From the NCBI GenBank assembly GCA_964387745.1, contig CAYLXL010000052.1, positions 1-13,272 of the forward strand: a stretch of 13,272 nt of DNA. Direction: 5' to 3'. Each line of letters starts with the position of its first letter. Position 1 is the first letter of the stretch. This stretch comes from JAGOUU01 sp964387745 (GTDB taxonomy: Bacteria; Pseudomonadota; Gammaproteobacteria; JAGOUU01). The notes below the pieces were generated by a model that did not search any database, was not told where the DNA came from, and saw nothing but the letters and a program-made list of their open reading frames with translations. Of the stretch, positions 7,302-13,220 are shown piece after piece. A program made the position numbers and the translations under genes.

Positions 7302-8612
7302 TTAATATTTAAGATATGGAGCTGTTATACGTCTAGATTCTTCACGCGATGTCACTGAGGTTAAAACTCTTGTTGCCATCGTACTAGCCGTTGTACTAGA
7401 AGCTATTTCAGAACGCCAAAAGCTTAAACAGCCTTTAACAGCCCCTTTCATTAAATATAAATAGGGATACTGGATACTAAACAAAAGCTCACCGACTCTG
7501 GATGCTATATCTGCCCGATGATCCCATGCATAGTGTATAGCTTTTTCAGCAATCGGTTTAGCTTGCTCAGCAAATGGTTGCATGTGCGTGCGTAATGCAG
7601 CCATCAATAAAGCAGTAGTCGCACCAACAGTTTGTAGTTCGTGAGAAACAGCCAGGAGGGTAACACGCAGAGTATCTGCTGATTTCTTGTCCATTTTCGT
7701 AATCAGAATATTTAGTAATTCATCACGCTGATCAGCAGGTATGAGCTCAGCTAATCTTGATAATACAGTAAAATTTTGGAAGTCAGTTTTAAGATGTTCT
7801 GGGCATCTAGCAAAAATTAATTGTAGAGCTGCTAATCTATCTTGTGCTCTTAATACGAGGGTTATTATTTCCAGCTCTAAAGGCGTGCTTATATATTGCC
7901 ATATGTCTTCATTATGTAATAAATTCAGTTTGTTGTCCTGTAGAACATCAAAACCTTCATGATCCGCTGAAGTTATCGATGCTTCATCAGGTAAAAAATA
8001 GAGCTTATACATTAATAGTATTATGTTAGAAGATCTGGTTCCACCAAAATGTAGCATTAGTTCTTCTTTGCGTGCCGGAGGGATTATGGTCTTAATATGC
8101 TCTAGTTCTAATAAATCATCAACTTTAACGCCAATACGTGCTAATTTTATAGCGTTTAAATTAAATAAGAATATAGTGGCTGGAAGAGGTTCAAATAACG
8201 TAAGAAATTCACAAATATTGTTTTTGCAAGTAAAAATTTTTTTTAATAAATCCTTTTGTGGAATAAGTAAAAAAATATTTCTTAATTGTATATCTAAGAG
8301 ATTAAGATAACGGCTAAGATTTTGAAAATCTAGATGATGTAAGTTTTCAGAAATAAATTCACTAAATTTATTAATAGCTTCTCGTTGTGTGAGTTTATTT
8401 CGTTCTTTTAGTAGATTTATCTCTTCAATAAATCTCAGAGCCTGGGTATCGAATTCTGCAAGTGACAGAGGAGACTCATCATCGCTAGAGGTTCCTGCAT
8501 ATCCTGTGGATTCTTTACTAGAACCACTACATGACCTAGATGATAGATCATCACTTGAAGTGGTAGAGGCTCCTGATAAATCTTCCCCGTCAATATATGG
8601 CTTAGGCATCAT
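7302..8612 (-). CDS. Unrecognised Ser/Asp-rich, mainly alpha-helical protein
   Basis: The family is not recognised. The protein has 436 residues. Positions 1-50 are low-complexity, with 15 serines and many Asp/Glu/Gly, and are probably disordered. From about 52 to 400 it is Leu-rich and predicted by eye to be helical. A loose motif recurs: IPQKDLLKKI (117-126), IPPARKEELM (177-186) and IPADQRDELL (291-300), each a hydrophobic strand or helix end, then IP, then a charged helix. This hints at degenerate helical repeats. The C-terminus is Ser/Thr/Arg-rich (TSREESRRITAPYLKY). There is no signal peptide and no clear membrane span. AGAGGA five bases or so before ATG 8612 supports the start; ATG 8609 is equally placed. 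It lies 40 bp after the small upstream gene and touches the downstream membrane-protein gene, so the three are probably cotranscribed. Confidence 0.75.
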   Translation of the reverse strand: MMPKPYIDGEDLSGASTTSSDDLSSRSCSGSSKESTGYAGTSSDDESPLSLAEFDTQALRFIEEINLLKERNKLTQREAINKFSEFISENLHHLDFQNLSRYLNLLDIQLRNIFLLIPQKDLLKKIFTCKNNICEFLTLFEPLPATIFLFNLNAIKLARIGVKVDDLLELEHIKTIIPPARKEELMLHFGGTRSSNIILLMYKLYFLPDEASITSADHEGFDVLQDNKLNLLHNEDIWQYISTPLELEIITLVLRAQDRLAALQLIFARCPEHLKTDFQNFTVLSRLAELIPADQRDELLNILITKMDKKSADTLRVTLLAVSHELQTVGATTALLMAALRTHMQPFAEQAKPIAEKAIHYAWDHRADIASRVGELLFSIQYPYLYLMKGAVKGCLSFWRSEIASSTTASTMATRVLTSVTSREESRRITAPYLKY

Positions 8613-8652
8613 GCAATCCTCTTAAGTTTTGATAATTCTAATTCGAATACGA

Positions 8653-9111
8653 CTATTTTTTGCAGCTAATGCTTGTACTATCTTCGCAAGTGTCTGAAGT
8701 CGGCATCCTTTTTGATGGTGTACCCATAGATTGTCTAGTTGAATCAGAATCAATTACTCTTGGTCGTTTTCGTGGCCCCGTTTCTCTTATGGTTCTTAAG
8801 AAATGCTCCGGTGTTCTAACCGTACCTTGGCCTTCTCTTTCTGGTGTAAGATCGCGGTCAGAACTTGCATCACTACCTGAATCTGTAGGTGATGATGGAA
8901 AAGTTTGCGGGCTGCTTGGTGTCGCTGTTCTATCGTCTGGTTGTATAGCGCCAGTATGTGGCAGACTAGGTGAATCCCAAGAACGATTTAATTCATCTAG
9001 GTATTCTTGTAAATCAGGATTTGTAGCGTGTGCAACTATGCGACTTAAAGTGCGGATCGGATGGAAAATAGATGATAACGGGTCTTTCTCTAATGATTTT
9101 CTGCTGAACAT
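8653..9111 (-). CDS. Unrecognised small disordered protein with an NLS-like basic patch
   Basis: The family is not recognised. Residues 1-45 (MFSRKSLEKD... to LNRSW) could form amphipathic helices. Residues 46-152 are almost free of hydrophobic residues and look disordered. That part has seven S/T-P dipeptides (S47, T64, S67, S74, T89, T100, T131), two PSSP repeats, a basic patch RKRPR (114-118) resembling a eukaryotic monopartite nuclear-localisation signal, and TPSKR (131-135), which fits a CDK-type S/T-P-x-K/R site. These are sequence resemblances only. The start has a good Shine-Dalgarno (AAGGA, 8 bases upstream). An overlapping forward frame (8660-9139) needs a TTG start without a ribosome site, so I take the reverse gene as real. 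It is first in the three-gene cassette. A secreted host-targeting protein is a reasonable guess. Confidence 0.7.
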   Translation of the reverse strand: MFSRKSLEKDPLSSIFHPIRTLSRIVAHATNPDLQEYLDELNRSWDSPSLPHTGAIQPDDRTATPSSPQTFPSSPTDSGSDASSDRDLTPEREGQGTVRTPEHFLRTIRETGPRKRPRVIDSDSTRQSMGTPSKRMPTSDTCEDSTSISCKK

Positions 9112-9169
9112 AGGGTGCTTCCTTAAATCCTTGGTTTGATAACCACAAACTATATCAAACTATTAATCA

Positions 9170-9197
9170 ATTATAAAGTTGGATTATTAGATTTAAA
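9170..9197 (-). promoter_or_regulatory. Candidate promoter for the three-gene reverse cassette
   Basis: On the reverse strand a perfect TATAAT (9170-9175) is preceded, after 16 bp, by TTTAAA (9192-9197; 4 of 6 matches to TTGACA). It lies about 59 bp before ATG 9111 and downstream of mutM, so the cassette could be expressed independently of mutM. The region is AT-rich, so a chance match is possible. Confidence 0.4.
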
Positions 9198-9212
9198 TCA
9201 GTTATCAATTTA

Positions 9213-9260
9213 TTATCTTAGGTATTATTTGGGGCATTATTTTGGGTATTATTTTTGGCA
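9213..9260 (-). repeat. Four tandem 12-bp units covering the mutM stop codon
   Basis: Read on the mutM strand, the units are TGCCAAAAATAA (which encodes the last residues CQK plus the stop), TACCCAAAATAA, TGCCCCAAATAA and TACCTAAGATAA. All four are in exact 12-bp register and each ends in TAA, so the stop codon is repeated in frame four times. The units diverge at a few positions. Confidence 0.85.
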
Positions 9261-10085
9261 TTGAGCACAATAAACTGTTGCACGTCCTTGTTGTTTTATT
9301 AATAATAAAACACGGTGACATTTAATACACGGTTTACCATGCCGTCCGTACACTGCAAGTTCTTGTTTGAAGTAACCAGGTTTGCCGTCGCTTTGGGTAA
9401 AATCTTTCAGGGTGGTTCCGCCTGATTCAATAGCCTTGGTTAGGATTTTTCGAATTTCTGAAACTAATTTATGCCATTGTTTTAACGAAATCAGATTTAC
9501 CGATTTAGTAGGATTAATACCAGCATAGAATAGTGCTTCTGTTGCATAAATATTACCCACGCCAACTACGACCTGATTGGTCATGATAAATGTTTTTACA
9601 TTAACTGATTTGTTTTTTGCAAGACTCAGTAAATATTGATCAGTGAAAGCATCTGTAAGCGGCTCAGGTCCAAGATGCTTAAATCTAATGTGGGTTGCAA
9701 GTTCTTCTTCTTTAAGCCACAAGAAAGCGCCAAATCGCCTTGGGTCCGTGTATCGAATTACTTTTTTGTCTTCTAAAATTATATCTACATGATCATGTTT
9801 TTGTACGGTTGTCTTTGGCTCAGTGATTCTAAGACCTCCTGACATACCTAAATGTATAGCTAATATGTTTTTAATATTTTTCTTAGGGTGAGCTATTGTT
9901 AATAATAGATACTTTCCTCGTCGAGATATATCAATAATTTTATGATTAGGTAGAGATGTTATTAAAATTTCTGGCACAGGCCAGCGTAGGCTGTATTCGC
10001 GAATAACAATTTTTTTTATTATTTTATTGATTATATGAGAAGATAAGCCCCGGCGGACTGTTTCGACTTCTGGTAATTCTGGCAT
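9249..10085 (-). CDS. mutM: Formamidopyrimidine-DNA glycosylase
   Basis: MutM (Fpg) excises 8-oxoguanine and formamidopyrimidines from DNA and nicks the backbone. The 278-aa length is near the usual 270. The N-terminal MPELPEVE carries the catalytic Pro2 and Glu3; Lys58 in RRGKYLL, HLGMSGG (78-84), DPRRFGAF and GVGNIYATEALF are present. The C-terminal zinc finger is complete, with Cys253, Cys256, Cys273 and Cys276 and the conserved Arg268. There is no recognisable Shine-Dalgarno; the leader is pyrimidine-rich (CCCCTTCCC). It lies downstream of the rpmG terminator and belongs to the conserved coaD-mutM-rpmG-rpmB neighbourhood, although coaD is now separated from it by three orphan genes. The stop region has been tandemly duplicated. 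Confidence 0.97.
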   Translation of the reverse strand: MPELPEVETVRRGLSSHIINKIIKKIVIREYSLRWPVPEILITSLPNHKIIDISRRGKYLLLTIAHPKKNIKNILAIHLGMSGGLRITEPKTTVQKHDHVDIILEDKKVIRYTDPRRFGAFLWLKEEELATHIRFKHLGPEPLTDAFTDQYLLSLAKNKSVNVKTFIMTNQVVVGVGNIYATEALFYAGINPTKSVNLISLKQWHKLVSEIRKILTKAIESGGTTLKDFTQSDGKPGYFKQELAVYGRHGKPCIKCHRVLLLIKQQGRATVYCAQCQK

Positions 10086-10116
10086 AAATTAATAAGGGAA
10101 GGGGAACAACAAACAT

Positions 10117-10143
10117 AAAAAAACCACCTAGAAGGTGGTTTTT
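10117..10143 (-). terminator. Rho-independent terminator after rpmG
   Basis: A 10-bp perfect stem (10119-10128 with 10134-10143; core ACCACC/GGTGGT extended by A/T pairs) closes a five-base loop. On the reverse strand it is followed by a run of seven T, starting about 7 bases after the rpmG stop. The A/T extension on both sides means it could also work on the forward strand. mutM lies beyond it and so needs read-through or its own promoter. Confidence 0.9.
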
Positions 10144-10149
10144 CTGCGA

Positions 10150-10302
10150 TTACTTAATCTTATCTTCTACATACTCTGCATGTTGGTTCATCACAGGATC
10201 AAACTTTTTACGCTTAAGTTTATCAGGCGTATTGCGTTTGTTTTTAGTAGTAGTATAAAAATGATGACTGATGCTAGAACGCATTTTAACTTTAACTCTC
10301 AT
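10150..10302 (-). CDS. rpmG: 50S ribosomal protein L33
   Basis: This 50-residue protein begins MRVKVKMRSS, continues HHFYTTTKNKRNTPDKLKRK and KFDPVMNQHAEY, and ends EDKIK. It matches the L33 family, a small basic protein of the large subunit near the E site. Residues corresponding to the family's GHFYTTxKNKR and KKYDP blocks are conserved. It has no zinc-ribbon cysteines, so it is the C-minus form. The ATG follows the rpmB stop by two bases, so translation is probably coupled. The strong terminator lies just behind it. Confidence 0.97.
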   Translation of the reverse strand: MRVKVKMRSSISHHFYTTTKNKRNTPDKLKRKKFDPVMNQHAEYVEDKIK

Positions 10303-10304
10303 TT

Positions 10305-10541
10305 TTAGCCTCTTTTGCTTTCAATTGCTATTTGTTCTAGTACTGATTCAATACCGTTTTTATTAATAGTACGCATGCCTTGCGCAGATACACGTAGAGT
10401 CACGAAACGTTTTTCGCTTTCTAGCCAGAAACGCTTTTTGTGTAAATTTACTCTAAATTTTCTTTTAGTTTTGTTATTGGCATGTGAAACATTATTACCA
10501 GAAAGTATTTTTTTCCCGGTTACCTGACATCTTCTTGGCAT
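10305..10541 (-). CDS. rpmB: 50S ribosomal protein L28
   Basis: This is a 78-residue large-subunit protein of the bL28 family. It starts MPRRCQVTGKKILSGNNVSHA and contains NLHKKRFWLESEKRFVTLRVSAQGMR, close to the E. coli protein over nearly its whole length. AGGGG/GGTGG lies 4-7 bases before the ATG and gives a ribosome binding site. It forms a two-gene operon with rpmG, as in most bacteria. The leader of about 160 bases contains a MITE-like element (10561-10686). In E. coli and Pseudomonas relatives radC and coaBC lie upstream on the other side, before dut; they are absent here. Confidence 0.97.
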   Translation of the reverse strand: MPRRCQVTGKKILSGNNVSHANNKTKRKFRVNLHKKRFWLESEKRFVTLRVSAQGMRTINKNGIESVLEQIAIESKRG

Positions 10542-10560
10542 AGCGCCACCCCTATATGAT

Positions 10561-10686
10561 TATACCCTTCGTCTTTCAAGCTCTTGCGTTGTTGCGTGCT
10601 TACCTCGCTGCTCATGTACGTTGTATGTACACTCCGCTGCTCAATTGCGCGCGCGCCTAGCCGGAACCCGAAATGCTTTGGGTTAT
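10561..10686. repeat. MITE/REP-like intergenic element
   Basis: A segment of about 126 bp, clearly richer in G+C than its surroundings, runs from TATACCCTTCGTC to GCTTTGGGTTAT; its ends form a short imperfect terminal inverted repeat (TATACCC/GGGTTAT). Inside are a 9-bp direct repeat CGCTGCTCA (10606-10614 and 10635-10643), an inverted repeat TGTAC-7-GTACA (10615-10631) and a (GC)5 run (10647-10656). It encodes no protein. From memory, elements with a CCCTTCGTCTTT end recur between genes in some gammaproteobacteria; I could not check copy number. Confidence 0.6.
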
Positions 10687-10707
10687 GAATGAATCTTTAA
10701 ACAAGAA

Positions 10708-10736
10708 TTTATACCAGGTTTTGGCACAAATTACAA
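10708..10736 (-). promoter_or_regulatory. Candidate rpmB-rpmG promoter (extended -10)
   Basis: On the reverse strand, TTGTAA (10731-10736) and TATAAA (10708-10713) are 17 bp apart, and the -10 is preceded by TG plus one base, an extended -10. Transcription would start near 10700 and the leader would run through the MITE-like element. A second candidate lies further upstream: TTGTTA (10797-10802), 18-bp spacer, TATAAT (10773-10778). Both fit expression of ribosomal protein genes. Confidence 0.5.
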
Positions 10737-10748
10737 GATTAAGATAAC
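10721..10748 (+). promoter_or_regulatory. Weak candidate promoter for dut-algC
   Basis: TTGGCA (10721-10726; 5 of 6 matches) and GATAAC (10743-10748; 4 of 6) are separated by 16 bp on the forward strand, about 86 bp before ATG 10835. It overlaps the reverse-strand promoter candidate for rpmB. The match is modest in an AT-rich region. Confidence 0.3.
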
Positions 10749-10834
10749 GTACTGCTTAAATTATATTTCAGTATTATACAAGAATAATGCATAATATAAC
10801 AACAATTTAACCTAAAAAACCAGCTATATAACTT

Positions 10835-11293
10835 ATGAAGATAGATATTAAACTTTTAGACGCAAGATTAACACAGCACCCAGATTTTCCTTTACCAACG
10901 TATGCGACAACAGGCTCAGCTGGGCTTGATTTGCGGGCATGTATCAGTGAGCCCCTATGCTTAGAGCCAAATGCGGTAAGCTTGATAAACACTGGTATGG
11001 CTATTTATATAGCCGATCCTGGTTATGCAGCAATGATATTACCACGTTCAGGTTTAGGCCATAAGAATGGTATTGTGTTGGGTAATCTAGTCGGGCTGAT
11101 TGATTCTGACTATCAAGGGGAGCTTAAGGTTTCGTGCTGGAACCGTAGTAATGATCATTATACTATTCAGCCAGGGGATAGGATTGCTCAGCTTATAATA
11201 GTACCAGTCGTTCAGGCGCAGTTTAATATAGTGCCAGAATTTACCAGTACAGATCGTGGTACAGGTGGTTTTGGTCATTCTGGGAAGAATTAA
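10835..11293 (+). CDS. dut: Deoxyuridine 5'-triphosphate nucleotidohydrolase (dUTPase)
   Basis: Dut hydrolyses dUTP to dUMP and pyrophosphate, keeping uracil out of DNA and feeding thymidylate synthesis; it works as a cytosolic homotrimer. All five family motifs are present in its 152 residues: GSAGLDLRA (27-35), PRSGLGHK (70-77), GLIDSDYQGEL (87-97) with catalytic Asp90, PGDRIAQ (113-119), and the C-terminal P-loop-like RGTGGFGHSG (141-150). It is very close to the E. coli protein throughout. No Shine-Dalgarno is visible before ATG 10835, but the N-terminus MKIDIKLLD matches the family start. algC begins two bases after its stop, as in Pseudomonas-type dut-algC clusters. Confidence 0.98.
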   Translation: MKIDIKLLDARLTQHPDFPLPTYATTGSAGLDLRACISEPLCLEPNAVSLINTGMAIYIADPGYAAMILPRSGLGHKNGIVLGNLVGLIDSDYQGELKVSCWNRSNDHYTIQPGDRIAQLIIVPVVQAQFNIVPEFTSTDRGTGGFGHSGKN

Positions 11294-11294
11294 T

Positions 11295-12701
11295 ATGAAC
11301 GATCAGATTAGCTCATTTGATCCGCTAAGTATTAATAAAGAAATCTTTCGTGCTTATGACATTAGGGGGGTTGCTTATCAGCAGTTAGATGAGCAGACTA
11401 CTCAACACATTGGTCTAGCCTTAGGCACTCAAGCGCAAGCTCAAAACTGCCAAACTATAGTTATCGCTCGTGATGGACGTTTATCTAGCCCTGATTTGTG
11501 GGCTGCACTCGTCAGAGGCTTATTGGCAACAGGAATCAATATTATTGACGTTGGCTGTGTGCCTACCCCGGTGCTTTATTTTGCCACGCATTATTATAAA
11601 ACTAAATGCGGTGCCATGCTGACCGGAAGCCATAATCCGGCTCAATATAATGGCATCAAGATGATTATTGATGGCCGTTCTATTTCAGGAGACGAGGTTA
11701 ATAAGCTTTATCAAAGAATTTTAATGCAAGATTATGTTCGTGGTACTGGCAGCTATCAAGAGAATTTTATTATTGATTATTATATTCAAGAAGTAGCAAG
11801 TAAAATTCAATTAAATAAAAAATTAAAGATAGTTATAGATAATGGTAACGGCATCTCAGGTGTTATTGCACCACAGTTATACCGTGCTTTAGGCTGTGAA
11901 GTAATTTCTTTATATGAAGAAGTAGATGGCAATTTTCCTAACCATCATCCTGATCCGGGTAATCTAGAAAATTTAAAAACTCTAAGACAAACTGTTTTAG
12001 AAAATAACGCTGATCTAGGTTTAGCATTTGATGGTGACGCTGATAGATTGGGGGTGATTACTGACGAAGGTGAGATAATCATGCCAGATCGTCAGATAAT
12101 GTTATTTTCAGAAGCTATCTTAAAAAATAATCCTGGTGCTTCTATAGTCTATGATGTGAAATGTAGTAGTCATTTGGCGGATTATATTTTAAAACACGAT
12201 GGTGTGCCGTGCATGTGGAAAACGGGGCACTCACATATTAAAAATAAGATGATCGAAACCAAGGCTTTATTAGCGGGTGAAATGTCAGGTCATATCTTTT
12301 TTAAAGAAAGATGGTATGGCTTTGATGATGCTTTGTATTCAGGCGCAAGATTATTAGAAATAGTTGCAAACCATTATCCTGAGAATTCTTTACATTCTAT
12401 TTGTAAAGTTTTACCTGACAGTTTTAATACACCAGAGATCAATATTCTAATTAGCGACGAAAAGAAGTTTGAATTTATTGAGCGATTAAGCAACAGTCAT
12501 AATTTTAAAAACTATAAAAAAATTATTACTATTGATGGCTTGCGTGTGGAGTTTGCGGATAGTTGGGGGTTAATTAGAGCATCTAATACGACTCCGTGCT
12601 TGGTATTACGCTTCGAGGCTAGTACTCAGCAGGCACTTGATATGGTGCAACAAGAATTTAAAGATAATATCAAGGCGATTGATAGTTCTTTGAGTTTTTA
12701 A
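11295..12701 (+). CDS. algC: Phosphomannomutase/phosphoglucomutase
   Basis: AlgC interconverts hexose-6-phosphates and hexose-1-phosphates, giving GDP-mannose and UDP-glucose precursors for LPS and exopolysaccharide. Alpha-D-phosphohexomutase motifs are complete in the 468 residues: FRAYDIRG (18-25), the phosphoserine loop TGSHNP with Ser112, the magnesium site DGDADRLG (246-253), the sugar-specificity loop GEMSGH (328-333) and the phosphate-binding RASNTTP (428-434). The same frame is open upstream to 11256 inside dut, but ATG 11295 has a GGGAAG ribosome site and the expected N-terminus, so I use it. It starts two bases after dut and is surely cotranscribed. An AT-only inverted repeat after the stop (ACTAAT/ATTAGT, 12715-12731) is too weak to call a terminator. 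Confidence 0.96.
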   Translation: MNDQISSFDPLSINKEIFRAYDIRGVAYQQLDEQTTQHIGLALGTQAQAQNCQTIVIARDGRLSSPDLWAALVRGLLATGINIIDVGCVPTPVLYFATHYYKTKCGAMLTGSHNPAQYNGIKMIIDGRSISGDEVNKLYQRILMQDYVRGTGSYQENFIIDYYIQEVASKIQLNKKLKIVIDNGNGISGVIAPQLYRALGCEVISLYEEVDGNFPNHHPDPGNLENLKTLRQTVLENNADLGLAFDGDADRLGVITDEGEIIMPDRQIMLFSEAILKNNPGASIVYDVKCSSHLADYILKHDGVPCMWKTGHSHIKNKMIETKALLAGEMSGHIFFKERWYGFDDALYSGARLLEIVANHYPENSLHSICKVLPDSFNTPEINILISDEKKFEFIERLSNSHNFKNYKKIITIDGLRVEFADSWGLIRASNTTPCLVLRFEASTQQALDMVQQEFKDNIKAIDSSLSF

Positions 12702-12753
12702 GAGCATCAAATAAACTAATATAAAATTAGTCGCCAATTGTTAATCTTATGTT

Positions 12754-12775
12754 TATAATATCCGGGTATTATAAT
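12754..12775 (+). promoter_or_regulatory. Candidate -10 elements for the H1-like gene
   Basis: Two perfect TATAAT hexamers lie at 12754-12759 and 12770-12775, upstream of ATG 12793. Neither has a convincing -35. The first would leave a leader of about 27 bases that includes the ribosome site; the second would leave only about 11 bases. This suggests a promoter of its own, separate from dut-algC. Confidence 0.4.
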
Positions 12776-12792
12776 TTAACAATGAGGAATTT

Positions 12793-13125
12793 ATGGCAAT
12801 CGTAAAAAAGAAAAAACCTGTTACTTCTAAAAAAGCACCGGTTAAAGCTGCAGCAAAAAAAAATGCAGTTAAAAAGTCTCCTGCTAAGAAAACTGTAGCT
12901 AAGAAAGTCGCTGTTAAGAAGCCTGTAGCTAAGGCAGCTGTTAAGAAGGCTGTAGTTAAGAAAATTGCAGTTAAGAAACCAGTAGCTAAAAAAGTTGTAG
13001 CTAAGAAAGCTGCAGTTAAGAAACCAGTTGCTAAAAAAGTTGTAGCTAAGAAAGCTGTTGCTAAGAAACCAGTAGCTAAAAAAGTTGTAGCTAAGAAAGC
13101 TGTCGTTAAAAAAGGAAATCGTTAA
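12793..13125 (+). CDS. Histone H1-like, lysine/alanine-repeat DNA-binding protein
   Basis: The 110-residue protein is almost entirely Lys, Ala, Val and Pro, in AVKK/PVAKK/VVAKK repeats typical of the C-terminal domain of eukaryotic histone H1 and of bacterial proteins such as Chlamydia Hc1/Hc2, Coxiella Hq1 and the AlgP (AlgR3) tail. Such proteins bind and compact DNA non-specifically; in Coxiella and Chlamydia they accompany chromatin condensation in the resting form. Residues 61-105 are three near-identical 15-residue units (KKPVAKKVVAKKA + 2). There is no globular domain. GAGGA lies just before ATG 12793. The reverse frame across it is low-complexity (repeated NFLSYNFF-like) and is a shadow. 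Confidence 0.9.
   Translation: MAIVKKKKPVTSKKAPVKAAAKKNAVKKSPAKKTVAKKVAVKKPVAKAAVKKAVVKKIAVKKPVAKKVVAKKAAVKKPVAKKVVAKKAVAKKPVAKKVVAKKAVVKKGNR
12973..13107 (+). repeat. Three tandem 45-bp units inside the H1-like gene
   Basis: Units at 12973-13017, 13018-13062 and 13063-13107 each encode KKPVAKKVVAKKA plus two variable residues (AV, VA, VV). They are nearly identical in DNA as well as protein, so the expansion is recent and its length is likely to vary among strains. Confidence 0.9.
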
Positions 13126-13145
13126 ACATTCAGCTATTTGAATTA

Positions 13146-13220
13146 TTGTCATCTTGAGCGTATTCGAAGGATCTCAATATATTTTCATCTATTGTGATCC
13201 CTCACAAAAGCTCGGGATTG
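13146..13220. repeat. Dispersed-repeat-like sequence after the H1-like gene
   Basis: The segment contains TGTCATCTTGAGCG, then TTCGAAGGATCTC (ending 13175), an AT spacer, and a hairpin ATCCC (13197-13201) / GGGAT (13214-13218) with a 12-base loop. From memory, both halves resemble intergenic repeats of the type TGTCATCCTGAGCG...GAAGGATCTC and ATCCCTCGCAAAAGC...GGGAT that recur in many bacterial genomes. Copy number could not be checked. No gene or T-tract terminator was seen in 13126-13272. Confidence 0.45.

Noticed and set aside
8660..9139. Forward open frame of 159 codons opposite the small disordered gene
   Set aside because: It starts with TTG and has no ribosome binding site, whereas the reverse frame has a good site and is first in a co-directional set.
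10561..10686. The GC-richer leader element as a tRNA or riboswitch
   Set aside because: No cloverleaf or known aptamer core is recognisable; the terminal inverted repeats and internal repeats fit a small mobile element better.
11256..11294. Longer start for algC inside dut
   Set aside because: The extra 13 residues are out-of-frame dut sequence; ATG 11295 has a ribosome site and the family N-terminus.
12715..12731. Hairpin ACTAAT/ATTAGT after algC as a terminator
   Set aside because: The stem is A/T-dominated and is not followed by a T-run.
12793..13125. Tandem repeats near the right end as a CRISPR array
   Set aside because: The units are contiguous, 45 bp long, in frame and coding; there are no spacers.
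12769..13152. Reverse open frame across the H1-like gene
   Set aside because: Its repetitive Asn/Phe/Leu/Ser sequence is a mirror of the Lys/Ala repeats and it lacks a ribosome site.
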